NCBI GenBank assembly: GCA_934454635.1
Contig: CAKSFR010000014.1
Span: 1 to 64,000, forward strand
Source: an uncultured Ruminiclostridium sp.
Lineage (GTDB): Bacteria > Bacillota > Clostridia > Oscillospirales > Ruminococcaceae
Length of the DNA stretch: 64,000 nt
Reading direction: 5' to 3'
Position numbers and translations under genes: made by a program. The notes under the pieces were generated by a model. It saw only the letters and a program-made list of their open reading frames with translations, did not search any database and had not been told where the DNA came from. Every line of letters starts with the position of its first letter. Positions within the stretch are counted from its first letter, which is position 1. Positions 15,600-23,349 of this stretch are shown piece after piece.

Positions 15600-15632
15600 A
15601 ACCGTCCGTGTAATACTGCGGACGGTTTTTTT
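15600..15632 (+). terminator. Terminator after the serpin gene
   Basis: ACCGTCCG (15601-15608) pairs with CGGACGGT (15619-15626) and is followed by seven T. Confidence 0.85.
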
Positions 15633-15645
15633 GTCGTATTTGCTC

Positions 15646-15710
15646 TTGACGGACAGCGGATTTTATGGTATTATTTATTTATCATGTCAGTACTGCACCA
15701 TAGTGCAGTA
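15646..15710 (+). promoter_or_regulatory. Promoter and operator-like palindrome of the amino-acid ABC operon
   Basis: TTGACG (15646-15651) and TATTAT (15669-15674) are 17 bases apart. Ten to thirty bases after the expected start is a perfect palindrome, TACTGCAC (15691-15698) and GTGCAGTA (15703-15710) around CATA. Its place at the start of the transcript suggests a repressor operator or a 5' RNA hairpin. Confidence 0.65.
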
Positions 15711-15735
15711 ACGCAAAAGAAAGGAAATGAAGAAA

Positions 15736-16533
15736 ATGAAGAAGATTTTAGCTGCTCTGGCGGCTGCCGCAATGATTATCGGCGCGGCAGGCTGCAACAA
15801 GACCGAAAAGAAGGACTGGGAATACATAAGCGATAAGGGCGAACTCGTTATCGGCATCACCCTCTACGAGCCTATGAACTACTATGACGCAAACAATGTT
15901 CTCACAGGCTTTGATACCGAATTTGCGCAGCAGGTATGCGCAAAGCTCGGCGTTACGCCTAAGTTCCAGGTTATCGAATGGGATCAGAAAGAAACCGAGC
16001 TTAAATCCAAGACGATCGACTGTATCTGGAACGGTCTTACCGTAACAGAAGAACGCAAGGCTAATATGGCTTTCTCCGACCCGTATGTTGACAACAGACA
16101 GGTTCTCATCATCAAGCAGGACAACGCGGATAAGTACGCGCAGGAAACCGATCTTGCCAATATCAAGGTAGCTGCCGAGAGCGGTTCGGCAGGTCAGTCC
16201 GCGATCGAAGAAAACGCAACTCTTTCCAAGGACGAATTTATCGGCTGCTCCGCTCAGAAGGACGTTCTTATGGAAGTTAAGGCAGGAACGGTTGACGCAG
16301 GCGTTATCGACTACGTTATGGCTACCGCTTCCATTAAGGAAGGAACCGACTATTCCGACCTCATGATCGTTGACGCGGTTCAGCTTGCTCCCGAGCAGTA
16401 CGCGATCGGTCTGCGCCTTGAAGATACCGAAACGCTCGCTAAGATCAACGACGCTGTAAAGCAGCTCGCCGACGAAGGAAAGCTTCAGGCGCTCGCAGAG
16501 CAGTACGGTCTTTCCGACGTTCTCGCATATTGA
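15736..16533 (+). CDS. Polar amino-acid ABC transporter substrate-binding lipoprotein
   Basis: This 265-residue protein has a lipoprotein signal ending AAGC (near residue 20 from this start) and a family-3 binding domain: ELVIGITLYEPMNYYD, LTGFDTEFAQQVCAKLG, IDCIWNGLTVTEERK and VDAGVIDYV. The start at 15736 is preferred because AAAGGA is ten bases upstream; the ATG at 15727 is only one base after that site. It is followed by a matching permease and ATPase. Ligand could be glutamine, cystine or another polar amino acid. Confidence 0.9.
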   Translation: MKKILAALAAAAMIIGAAGCNKTEKKDWEYISDKGELVIGITLYEPMNYYDANNVLTGFDTEFAQQVCAKLGVTPKFQVIEWDQKETELKSKTIDCIWNGLTVTEERKANMAFSDPYVDNRQVLIIKQDNADKYAQETDLANIKVAAESGSAGQSAIEENATLSKDEFIGCSAQKDVLMEVKAGTVDAGVIDYVMATASIKEGTDYSDLMIVDAVQLAPEQYAIGLRLEDTETLAKINDAVKQLADEGKLQALAEQYGLSDVLAY

Positions 16534-16547
16534 TCGGGGGATAGGGA

Positions 16548-17195
16548 ATGTCTTTTCTTGAAGTAACGCTTCAGCTTCTCGACGGATTCTGGAAAACGCT
16601 TTATATTTTCGGAATTACGCTTATTTTAGCGCTGCCGCTCGGGCTTGTCGTGACGTTTGGTTCAATGTCGAAGTTCACGCCGCTTCGCTGGCTTTCGAGA
16701 ACTTTTGTCTGGATAATCCGCGGAACACCGCTCATGCTCCAGATAATACTTGTTTTCTACGGTCCGGGACTGCTGTTCAACTGGCCGCCGTTAGCCCGTG
16801 AAATCGCCGTTATCATAGCGTTTGTTATCAACTACGCGTGCTATTTTTCGGAGATTTACCGCGGAGGCATCGAAAGTATCCCGCAGGGGCAGTATGAAGC
16901 GGGGCAGGTTCTCGGTATGACAAAGGCGCAGGTGTTCTTCAAGGTCGTTCTCTTTCAGGTAATCAAGCGGATAATCCCGCCTATCGGAAACGAAATAATA
17001 ACGCTCGTAAAGGACACCTCGCTCGCCCGTGTAATCGCGGTCACCGAGCTTGTAAAAGCAGCGCAGGATATAGTCGGACTTAAAGCTATCATCTGGCCGA
17101 TATTCTACGTCGGAGCGTTTTATCTAGTGTTCTGCGGGCTGCTAACTATCCTGTTCCGCTTTATCGAAAAGAAGCTGAACTATTACAGAGGCTAA
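16548..17195 (+). CDS. Polar amino-acid ABC transporter permease
   Basis: This 215-residue HisM-type permease has about five membrane segments and the conserved sequences IIRGTPLMLQIILVFYG and YFSEIYRGGIESIPQGQYEA. The latter contains the EAA-type loop that contacts the ATPase. It also has GNEIITLVKDTSLARVIAV, usual for the family. It starts 14 bases after the binding-protein gene with GGGGGATAGGG upstream. A single permease gene implies a homodimer. Confidence 0.92.
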   Translation: MSFLEVTLQLLDGFWKTLYIFGITLILALPLGLVVTFGSMSKFTPLRWLSRTFVWIIRGTPLMLQIILVFYGPGLLFNWPPLAREIAVIIAFVINYACYFSEIYRGGIESIPQGQYEAGQVLGMTKAQVFFKVVLFQVIKRIIPPIGNEIITLVKDTSLARVIAVTELVKAAQDIVGLKAIIWPIFYVGAFYLVFCGLLTILFRFIEKKLNYYRG

Positions 17196-17214
17196 GCGGA
17201 AAGGACGGGTAAAA

Positions 17215-17997
17215 ATGGCTATACTTGAAGTTGAAAAACTGCACAAATATTTCGGGAAAACCGAGGTTCTTAAAGGCATTGATTTCAGCATGGAAAAGGG
17301 GACTGTCCTTTCGATAATCGGTTCGTCGGGAAGCGGAAAAACAACGCTTTTGCGCTGCCTGAACTTTCTCGAAACGCCCGACGAGGGTAGAATTGTCGTA
17401 AACGGCGAGGCGGTGTTTGACGCCGACGACCATAAAAAGGCGAACGAGAAAACACTGCGCATGAACAGGCTTCATTTCGGGCTTGTTTTTCAGTCGTTCA
17501 ATCTTTTTCCCCAGTACACGATAAAGCGGAACCTTACGCTTGCGGCTGAGCTTCTCGAAAAGGAGAAAGGCGCGGATAAATCCGAGCTTCGCGCGGCTCT
17601 CGATAAAAAGGCGATGGAGCTGCTCGGTCAGGTCGGTCTTGCCGACCGCGCGGAGGCGTATCCGTGTGAGCTTTCGGGCGGACAGCAGCAGCGTGTTGCG
17701 ATCGCGCGCGCGCTTATGCTCAATCCCGACATTCTCTGCTTTGACGAGCCGACAAGCGCTCTTGACCCCGAACTTACGGGCGAGGTGCTGCGCGTTATAA
17801 AGGAGCTTAAATCCACGGACAGCACCATGATAATCGTAACGCATGAGATGAACTTCGCTAAAAACGTTTCCGACGTTGTGATGTTCATTGCGGACGGAAT
17901 GATCGAGGAAATGGGCGCGCCCGAGGACATTTTCGATAATCCGAAAAGCCCGAAGCTGAAAAATTTCCTCGCCAATTCGCTTGAACTCAATATATAA
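17215..17997 (+). CDS. Polar amino-acid ABC transporter ATPase
   Basis: This 260-residue GlnQ/HisP-type ATPase shows Walker [11 protein letters not shown]-loop [10 protein letters not shown], signature [14 protein letters not shown], Walker [15 protein letters not shown] and switch VTHEM. Residues about 60-90 contain a short charged insertion ([12 protein letters not shown]), common in clostridial versions. GGAAAGGACGGG precedes the ATG. It completes the transporter begun at 15736 and ends at a strong hairpin. Confidence 0.95.
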   Translation: MAILEVEKLHKYFGKTEVLKGIDFSMEKGTVLSIIGSSGSGKTTLLRCLNFLETPDEGRIVVNGEAVFDADDHKKANEKTLRMNRLHFGLVFQSFNLFPQYTIKRNLTLAAELLEKEKGADKSELRAALDKKAMELLGQVGLADRAEAYPCELSGGQQQRVAIARALMLNPDILCFDEPTSALDPELTGEVLRVIKELKSTDSTMIIVTHEMNFAKNVSDVVMFIADGMIEEMGAPEDIFDNPKSPKLKNFLANSLELNI

Positions 17998-18005
17998 TTA
18001 ATAAA

Positions 18006-18052
18006 AAATCCGCTCACGGTTCGATAAACGCCGAGAGCGGATTTATTTTTTT
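18006..18052. terminator. Bidirectional terminator between convergent operons
   Basis: AAATCCGCTC (18006-18015) pairs with GAGCGGATTT (18035-18044), with T-runs on both sides. The right side overlaps the end of the Gx transporter gene. Confidence 0.8.
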
Positions 18053-18531
18053 ACTCTGTTTATAACAAATTGCGCGCATATCCCCGTGAACGCGCCCGTA
18101 ATACAGCCCGAAACAAGCAGCGGCGGGAGATAGACCAGCACGGAAAATGTCTGCATGACCGCGACCGCCGCGATCGTCTGTCCCACGTTATGCAGGACTG
18201 CGCCTGCGACGCTGCAAAGCCAGATATAACGTTCGCTTACGGCGCGGCTGAGCGGCAGCATTCCCGCAAGACAGAGCAGACTTCCGCAAAGGCTGAACAG
18301 AAAGCTGACAATTGTGCCGCAGAGCAGCGAGCCGAGCAGCAGTCGGGCAAGCACCATTATAAATGCGTCCCGTCCTCTGAATCTGAACACCGCGTAGACC
18401 GTAACGACATTCGCAAGTCCGAGCTTTACCCCCGGAATAGGCACGGGATTCGGGATTTGCAGCTCTATAACAAACATTATCAGCGCGACTGCGGTCAGCA
18501 GCCCAAGCCGGGTTATTTTTTTTACGTTCAT
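18043..18531 (-). CDS. Gx transporter family membrane protein (HepS1-like, EetB-like)
   Basis: This 162-residue protein has four or five hydrophobic segments and the family phrases [20 protein letters not shown] and [16 protein letters not shown]. The Pfam family Hpre_diP_synt_I is often annotated as heptaprenyl diphosphate synthase component I or Gx transporter. It lies three bases after the NusG-II protein gene, with ApbE and TtcA upstream on the same strand. Families of this type occur in extracytosolic flavin or electron-transfer loci (EetB of Listeria). The role here is inferred from that context. Confidence 0.8.
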   Translation of the reverse strand: MNVKKITRLGLLTAVALIMFVIELQIPNPVPIPGVKLGLANVVTVYAVFRFRGRDAFIMVLARLLLGSLLCGTIVSFLFSLCGSLLCLAGMLPLSRAVSERYIWLCSVAGAVLHNVGQTIAAVAVMQTFSVLVYLPPLLVSGCITGAFTGICAQFVINRVKK

Positions 18532-18534
18532 AAT

Positions 18535-18900
18535 TTACCCCGCTACTGCGTCGACGCCGCCGATAAATTCAATGATAAGCTTATGCGGCAGGCACACGAT
18601 AGGCATTCCGCCGCCGAGCGTTCCCATTTTTACGCACGTTTTATCGGGGCAGTCCGCTTCGGAAACGCAAATGGTTCCGTTTTCGATTTTTATTTTGTTC
18701 ACGCCTTCGGCGCACGCTACCTCGAAAGTCCGGTTTTCAGCCGAAGCAAGGTCGATTACCGCGACCGTTTCGCCCGCGCTTGTTATGCGGACAAGCCGCC
18801 CTGAGGGGCGTGTAAAAAGAAAAAAACAAGCCGCAGCCGCACTCACGAAAATCACCGCGCATACAGCGCCGAGAATGACACCCTTTTTGTTTGATCTCAT
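18535..18900 (-). CDS. NusG domain II-containing membrane-anchored protein (EetA-like)
   Basis: This 121-residue protein has one N-terminal membrane helix (about 8-29) and an outside domain with the NusG_II pattern. The key segment is SEADCPDKTCVKMGTLGG followed by PIVCLPHKLII, where two cysteines flank the conserved D/K residues. It overlaps the apbE stop region by four bases. This family co-occurs with ApbE and Gx transporters in flavin-based redox loci. Its biochemical role is not established. Confidence 0.85.
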   Translation of the reverse strand: MRSNKKGVILGAVCAVIFVSAAAACFFLFTRPSGRLVRITSAGETVAVIDLASAENRTFEVACAEGVNKIKIENGTICVSEADCPDKTCVKMGTLGGGMPIVCLPHKLIIEFIGGVDAVAG

Positions 18901-19904
18901 TTTCGCATCACCTCGGCTTCGGCGTACTTTTCCGCGGGCGTGAATCTGTCCGAAAGTCCCTCGGTTATCAGCATTTTCCCGTCGTCGGTTATTATCAGCA
19001 TATCGAAATCTCCTGCGCCGCGCCAGAAATCCGCCGCTTTTTCCGCGCCCATAATGAAAAGCGCGGTCGAAAGCATATCGCAGCGCGTTCCGTTTTGTCC
19101 GACAACCGTCACGGAAGCGATCCCGCCGTCTGCGGGGCAGCCTGTGCGCGGGTCGATTATGTGGCAGTAGCGTTTTCCGTTATCGGCGGTGAAATAGCGC
19201 TCATAGCCGCCCGAGGTCACTGCCGCGCAGTCGGAGAGCAGCAGTGTTCCCGCGCTTTCCGACGGAGAAAACGGGTCGGCAACGCCGATTTTCCACGCCG
19301 CGCCGTCGGGCTTTTTGCCGACGGTCAGAATGTTTCCGCCGAGGTCGAGCAAAGCGGAGGTCACCCCGTTTACGGTGAGGATTTTTTTCAGCTCATCGGC
19401 GGCGTAACCCTTTGCGCACGCGCCGAAATCAAGTTCAAAATCATCGGGAATGCTTGCCGTATTCCCGTTAAGAGTTATTTTTTCAAAGCCGATATTTGTG
19501 AGAAGCTCGGAGATTTTCGCGCTTTCGGGAACCTTGTAATTGCCGTCGATGAAGCCCCATTCTTTAACAAGCGGGTAAACCGTCGGGTCGTAGATACCGT
19601 CCGTTTCGCGGCAGAAATCCAGAACCTCTCCGAGCAGAAACGAAGCGTCGGCGGAAAGCGTTGTTTCGTTTCCGTGCGAGGAGTTGAGCCGCGCAGCATC
19701 GCTGTCCGACTTTTGTGCCGAAAGCAGGTTTTCAAGTTCGGTTATGCGTTCCTCGCAAAGCGACAAGGAATCTTCGCCGCCGTACGCCGTAACCGTCATC
19801 ACTGTGTCCATTGCGAAAAAAGTCCGCGAAACGGGCGCTTCGGAAGCGCAGCCGCAAATCATTGATATCGCGGCAGCTAATCCCAAAAAACGTAAAATTT
19901 TCAT
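18897..19904 (-). CDS. apbE: FAD:protein FMN transferase
   Basis: ApbE attaches FMN to threonine or serine of exported redox proteins. The 335-residue product has a lipoprotein signal with MICGC (cysteine about residue 19). Family motifs are FFAMDTVMTVTAYG, LDFGACAKGYAAD, LLDLGGNIL, TSGGYERYF, HIIDPRTGCP and CDMLSTALFIMG. A good ribosome site (GGGAGGAAAACG) precedes the ATG, which overlaps the ttcA stop by four bases. No protein with an ApbE target motif such as SGAT was found in the window, so its substrate is elsewhere. Confidence 0.94.
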   Translation of the reverse strand: MKILRFLGLAAAISMICGCASEAPVSRTFFAMDTVMTVTAYGGEDSLSLCEERITELENLLSAQKSDSDAARLNSSHGNETTLSADASFLLGEVLDFCRETDGIYDPTVYPLVKEWGFIDGNYKVPESAKISELLTNIGFEKITLNGNTASIPDDFELDFGACAKGYAADELKKILTVNGVTSALLDLGGNILTVGKKPDGAAWKIGVADPFSPSESAGTLLLSDCAAVTSGGYERYFTADNGKRYCHIIDPRTGCPADGGIASVTVVGQNGTRCDMLSTALFIMGAEKAADFWRGAGDFDMLIITDDGKMLITEGLSDRFTPAEKYAEAEVMRK

Positions 19905-20731
19905 TGCGTTTTCCTCCCGAAATCGTCGAGAAAGCTATGAAAGCCGAGTTCGTCTTTATATGAAAAAAGATTTTTTACGCTGACGTTCTGTGCGCTTCGG
20001 AAAATATTCATTTCGATCTGCGGATTCAGTTTTTTCAACTGTGAAATGAGCCGTTTTATTTCCGCGCGTTTGGATTCGGTCTGATTGTCGCCGCGCTGTT
20101 CGGTCACGCGGCAGGCGCAGCGCAGAAAGCTAAGCCCGTTTTTTTCTGCCCAGCGGATTATCTCACTTTCGCGGACGTAATAAAGCGGGCGCACTATTTC
20201 CATTTTTTCAAAGCTGTCGCTTTTTCTGCGCGGCAGCATGGTCTGTATTTGCCCACCGTAAATCATTCCCATGAGAGTTGTTTCGATAACGTCGTCGAAA
20301 TGATGTCCGAGCGCGATTTTGTTGCAGCCGAGCGATTTTGCTCGGGTATAAAGCTGCGTTCTGCGCAGAGTTGCGCATAAAAAGCAGGGATTTTTTTCTT
20401 CAAGTTCAACGCGGCGGAAAATCTCCGTGCCGAACAATTCAAGCGGAACGCCGAGTTTTTTTGCATTTTCAAGCAGCTTTTCGCGGTTCTCGGGACTGTA
20501 TCCGGGGTCCATAGACATAAATACCGCTTCAAAATCGATTTCGCCGTGCTTTTGCAAGTCCTGCACGAGCTTTGCAAGCAGCATGGAATCTTTTCCGCCC
20601 GAAATGCAGACCGCGATTCTGTCGCCGCGCTCAATCAGCCCAAATTCCCGTACCGCCTTGTGAAAAGGCTTCAGTATCGTGCGGCTGAACTCGGTGTGCA
20701 GACTTTTTTCCGCGCCGATTTGCTCCGACAT
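19901..20731 (-). CDS. ttcA: tRNA 2-thiocytidine biosynthesis protein TtcA-like
   Basis: TtcA-type proteins thiolate cytidine in tRNA using ATP and an iron-sulfur cluster. This 276-residue protein has the PP-loop CISGGKDSM (about residue 42), the CFLC pair, and the later CAC cysteines (LRCACR). GALGHHFDD-type wording appears as IALGHHFDDVIETTLMG. The start at 20731 is chosen for GGGAGGAAAG upstream; the frame is open further but without such a site. TGGACA and TATAAT at 17-base spacing lie upstream on the minus strand. Some clostridial members may act in other sulfur pathways. Confidence 0.85.
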   Translation of the reverse strand: MSEQIGAEKSLHTEFSRTILKPFHKAVREFGLIERGDRIAVCISGGKDSMLLAKLVQDLQKHGEIDFEAVFMSMDPGYSPENREKLLENAKKLGVPLELFGTEIFRRVELEEKNPCFLCATLRRTQLYTRAKSLGCNKIALGHHFDDVIETTLMGMIYGGQIQTMLPRRKSDSFEKMEIVRPLYYVRESEIIRWAEKNGLSFLRCACRVTEQRGDNQTESKRAEIKRLISQLKKLNPQIEMNIFRSAQNVSVKNLFSYKDELGFHSFLDDFGRKTQ

Positions 20732-20865
20732 ATGCTTTCCTCCCGTCTGAAATGATATATTCATTATATCACTTTTCGCCGCGTTTGTCCATGCCTGAAA
20801 AAGTATGTTGCGCTGCGGAGTGAAATGTGTTAAAATAAAAAGGTAAGCAAAAAAGAGGTGAAAAT

Positions 20866-21744
20866 ATGCACGACATCTGGAATCCGTGGCACGGCTGCAA
20901 AAAAATAAGCGAGGGCTGCGACAACTGTTATATGTACTTTCTCGACCGTCAGCGCGACATGGACGGTTCGCATATTTTCCGCACAAAAGCGGGTTTCGAC
21001 TATCCGCTTCACCGCGACAGACATGGAAATTACAAGGTGAAGAGCGGGGAGATGCTGCGCGTTTGCATGACCTCGGATTTTTTCCTGCCCGAAGCGGACG
21101 AATGGCGCGCGGAGGCGTGGGAGATAATGAAAATCCGCAGCGACGTGAAATTTTTCCTGCTCACAAAGCGCCCGCAGCGCGTTGAAGAATGCCTGCCGGA
21201 GTGGTGGGGGAGCGGCTGGGAGAATGTGTTTTTTAACGTCACTTGCGAAAATCAGCGGCGTGCGGACGAACGTATCCCGATATTGCTTTCGCTGCCGTTC
21301 AAACACAAGGGCGTTATGTGCGCGCCGTTTATCGGAGCAGTTTCGATAGAAAAATATCTGAAAACGGGGCAGATCGAACAGGTCATCTGCGGGGGTGAAA
21401 ATTACGACGGCGCACGAGCGTGCAATTTCGACTGGATAAAAACCCTGCGTGCGGAATGCGTTGCAGCGAACGTTAATTTCAGCTTTTTTGAAACCGGAAC
21501 GGTTTTCGTAAAGGACGGGAAAACCTATCGTATGCCCGATAAGGGGCTTCAGTCGCGCATGGCGAAAAAATCGGGAATGAGCTTCAGCGGAAAGCCGATA
21601 AATTTCATTCTTACAGACGAATGCGGGACGATAATCCCTCCCGAATTTCTCTATTCACCGTTTTTCGGCAAGCACTGCGAGCAATGCGGGAGCAGACTGT
21701 TCTGCAACGGCTGTTCGCGCTGCGGGAATTGCGGGGAAATTTAG
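20866..21744 (+). CDS. DUF5131 (phage Gp37/Gp68-type) protein with C-terminal zinc-ribbon-like tail
   Basis: This 292-residue protein starts WNPWHGCKKISEGCDNCYM, the hallmark of the Gp37/Gp68 family, giving cysteines spaced C-x6-C-x2-C. The motif looks suited to a metal or iron-sulfur cluster; that is inference. Further family phrases are CMTSDFFLPEAD, KFFLLTKRPQR, VFFNVTCENQ and VICGGENYDGARAC. The last 25 residues hold seven cysteines (EQCGSRLFCNGCSRCGNCG), like one or two zinc ribbons. AGAGGTG precedes the ATG. No phage genes are nearby. Function unknown. Confidence 0.85.
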   Translation: MHDIWNPWHGCKKISEGCDNCYMYFLDRQRDMDGSHIFRTKAGFDYPLHRDRHGNYKVKSGEMLRVCMTSDFFLPEADEWRAEAWEIMKIRSDVKFFLLTKRPQRVEECLPEWWGSGWENVFFNVTCENQRRADERIPILLSLPFKHKGVMCAPFIGAVSIEKYLKTGQIEQVICGGENYDGARACNFDWIKTLRAECVAANVNFSFFETGTVFVKDGKTYRMPDKGLQSRMAKKSGMSFSGKPINFILTDECGTIIPPEFLYSPFFGKHCEQCGSRLFCNGCSRCGNCGEI

Positions 21745-21750
21745 GGAATT

Positions 21751-22233
21751 TCAGACGCGCTTTTCGTATATTTCCTGACCAGTTTCGGGGCATTTTTCCC
21801 CTATTCCTATAAAGCCCATGGCTTCCCAAAACGGTTTTCCCGTAATCGGGTCGGCGGTGAGGTAAATTGCCTTTGCACCGTCTTGTTTAAATATATCCTG
21901 CAAATGCAGGAGCATTTCTTTGCCATAGCCTTTTCTTCTGTGTTCGGGAAGCACATAAAATTCCACTACGCAGCCCCGACCCGCCTTTGTGAAGCCTTTA
22001 TCGCCGAGAAGGTCGATCTTGCCAAACAGGAAGCCGACGACATTCCCGTTAGAATAGCACAGGTTGAGATACTTGCCGCGCTCGGACTGCTTTTCGATTA
22101 TCCTGTCCGTCCATTTTCTCAGTATTTGCGGGTCGGTATTGCGGTTTTGGTGCTCGTCAAGCTCTTTTGCGTAATTTTGCATAAGCTTGTGGAAAATATT
22201 GCGGTTTTCGCCCGTGACGCTTGTGAAAAACAT
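21751..22233 (-). CDS. GNAT family N-acetyltransferase
   Basis: This 160-residue protein has the acetyl-CoA motif VEFYVLPEHRRKGYGKEML (residues about 87-106; the R-x-x-G-x-G pattern is RKGYGK). GKPFWEAMGFIGIG follows, the usual end of the GNAT fold. AGAGG lies ten bases before the ATG. The substrate is not predictable. It is convergent with the DUF5131 gene with only six bases between their stops. Confidence 0.88.
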   Translation of the reverse strand: MFFTSVTGENRNIFHKLMQNYAKELDEHQNRNTDPQILRKWTDRIIEKQSERGKYLNLCYSNGNVVGFLFGKIDLLGDKGFTKAGRGCVVEFYVLPEHRRKGYGKEMLLHLQDIFKQDGAKAIYLTADPITGKPFWEAMGFIGIGEKCPETGQEIYEKRV

Positions 22234-22295
22234 TCGTGATACCTCTTTTTTATAATTGTATTTCAGTTTAACACGCTAAGTTATTTTTGTCAAGC

Positions 22296-22619
22296 GGCGG
22301 CTTTCAATTTCCCTAATTTATACCTCACGCGGCAAAACGCCGCCTGTCCGCAGAAAGTGCAGGCTCACGCTTTTCGGGGTATGCCTGCGATTGCCCGCGG
22401 GGGCGCGGCGCGCGCGTTTTAGTGCGGCGAAGCCGCACTAAAACGTCGAGCAGGCGGCTTCGCCGCCTGCTCGACGCAGCGTTTCGCTTCGCGAAACGCT
22501 GCCGCGCGCCGCGCCGCCCGCTTTTACCGGACCTCGCCGGTACAGCGCCGTTCTGCACCGGCATAACGGCTGCGGCGTTAACCGGAGTGGGGAAAAAAGA
22601 CGGCGGGTTGAAAGCCGCG
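22296..22619. repeat. GC-rich spacer bounded by inverted TTGAAAGCCG motifs
   Basis: The spacer between the acetyltransferase and the iron operon begins with CGGCTTTCAA (22298-22307) and ends with its complement TTGAAAGCCG (22608-22617). It therefore looks like an inverted-repeat-bounded unit of about 320 bp carrying the cloverleaf at 22402-22515. No ribosome site or credible protein is present. Confidence 0.5.
22402..22515. repeat. Four-armed cloverleaf palindrome C (intergenic)
   Basis: This is the most perfect copy. The closing stem pairs GGCGCGGCGCGCG (22402-22414) with CGCGCGCCGCGCC (22503-22515). Three hairpins fill it with no gaps: 22416-22444 (13-bp stem, GAA loop), 22445-22475 (14-bp stem, TTC loop) and 22476-22502 (12-bp stem, TTC loop). 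Every base but one inside the junction is in a stem or triloop. It could extrude as a cruciform or fold as RNA. Confidence 0.85.
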
Positions 22620-22661
22620 GTGTGTGCCGCGAACGCGGATTTTGTCGCAATGCACAAACAG

Positions 22662-22815
22662 GGTTAGCTTGTACTAACCTATGCTTGATAATTTTTACAA
22701 ATCTTGACAACATACGATTTTTTTGCTTGACTTTTTTTATGCCGTGGTGTATATTATATACAAGGTTAGCAAGAGCTAACCTTTTAAACAGTCATGCGGT
22801 TAGCGTGATCTAATC
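22662..22815 (+). promoter_or_regulatory. Iron operon promoter with DtxR-like operators
   Basis: TTGACT (22727-22732) and TATATT (22750-22755) are 17 bases apart. Three palindromes of the form GGTTAGCnnnnnCTAACC occur: 22662-22679, 22762-22783 (perfect, AAGGTTAGC and GCTAACCTT around AAGA) and 22798-22815 (one arm imperfect). The middle one covers the expected transcription start. The pattern fits DtxR/IdeR-type metal repressors; the regulator gene is not in the window. Confidence 0.75.
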
Positions 22816-22840
22816 GTAATTGTGTACAGGAGGGATTTAT

Positions 22841-23050
22841 ATGCCGCTTACACTTGCAAACCCCGGCGAACCCTGTGTAATAAAAAAAGTCGGCGGGAAC
22901 GCGGAAACGAAGAAGTTCCTTGAGAGCCTCGGGTTTGTTCCCGGCGGAATCGTTACCGTTATGAATGAAATGGGCGGTAACGTTATTGTCAATGTTAAGG
23001 AATCAAGAGTTGCCGTTTCAAAAGAAATGGCAGCCAAAATAGTTGTATAA
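22841..23050 (+). CDS. feoA: FeoA family protein (first copy)
   Basis: FeoA proteins are small SH3-like partners of FeoB. This 69-residue product has the family pattern MPLTLANPGEPCVIKKVGG, SLGFVPGGIVTVMNEMGGNV and VNVKESRVAVSKEMAAKI. GGAGGG lies six bases before the ATG at 22841, which fixes this start over an upstream frame. It is 12 bases before a second feoA. Transcription is likely iron-regulated through the palindromes upstream. Confidence 0.93.
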   Translation: MPLTLANPGEPCVIKKVGGNAETKKFLESLGFVPGGIVTVMNEMGGNVIVNVKESRVAVSKEMAAKIVV

Positions 23051-23062
23051 GGAGGATTTGTC

Positions 23063-23281
23063 ATGACGCTTAAAGAAGCAAAGGTAGGTCAGACCGTAAC
23101 CGTTACCAGGCTTAGCGGCGAGGGCGCGGTAAAGCGCCGTATTATGGACATGGGAATTACCAAGGGCACGGAGATTTATATCCGTAAGGTTGCTCCGCTC
23201 GGAGATCCCGTTGAAGTAACGGTAAGAGGCTATGAGCTTTCGCTCAGAAAAGCAGACGCAGAAATGGTAGAAGTGCGCTGA
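23063..23281 (+). CDS. feoA: FeoA family protein (second copy)
   Basis: This 72-residue FeoA has VGQTVTVTRLSGEGAVKRRIMDMG, KGTEIYIRKVAPLGDPVEVTVRGYELSLRK and the usual C-terminal EMVEVR. AAGGAGG precedes the ATG. Two different FeoA proteins before FeoB are common in clostridia. Spacing and orientation indicate one operon with feoB, although another operator pair lies between them at 23297-23327. Confidence 0.95.
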   Translation: MTLKEAKVGQTVTVTRLSGEGAVKRRIMDMGITKGTEIYIRKVAPLGDPVEVTVRGYELSLRKADAEMVEVR

Positions 23282-23296
23282 TTTATTATGTGTATA

Positions 23297-23327
23297 GGTT
23301 AGCTTAAACTAACAGTTTAAACTAACC
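23297..23327 (+). promoter_or_regulatory. DtxR-like operators before feoB
   Basis: GGTTAGCTTAAACTAAC (23297-23313) has inverted GTTAG/CTAAC arms. A second TTTAAACTAACC follows at about 23316-23327. Both match the palindromes before feoA. They may give feoB a separate or reinforced iron control. Confidence 0.65.
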
Positions 23328-23349
23328 CGCAAGAAAGGACGATTTTTAT

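Noticed and set aside
22402..22515. Cloverleaf as a tRNA
   Set aside because: The arms are far longer than tRNA arms, there is no T-loop consensus and no anticodon-type loop; only the four-armed shape is shared.
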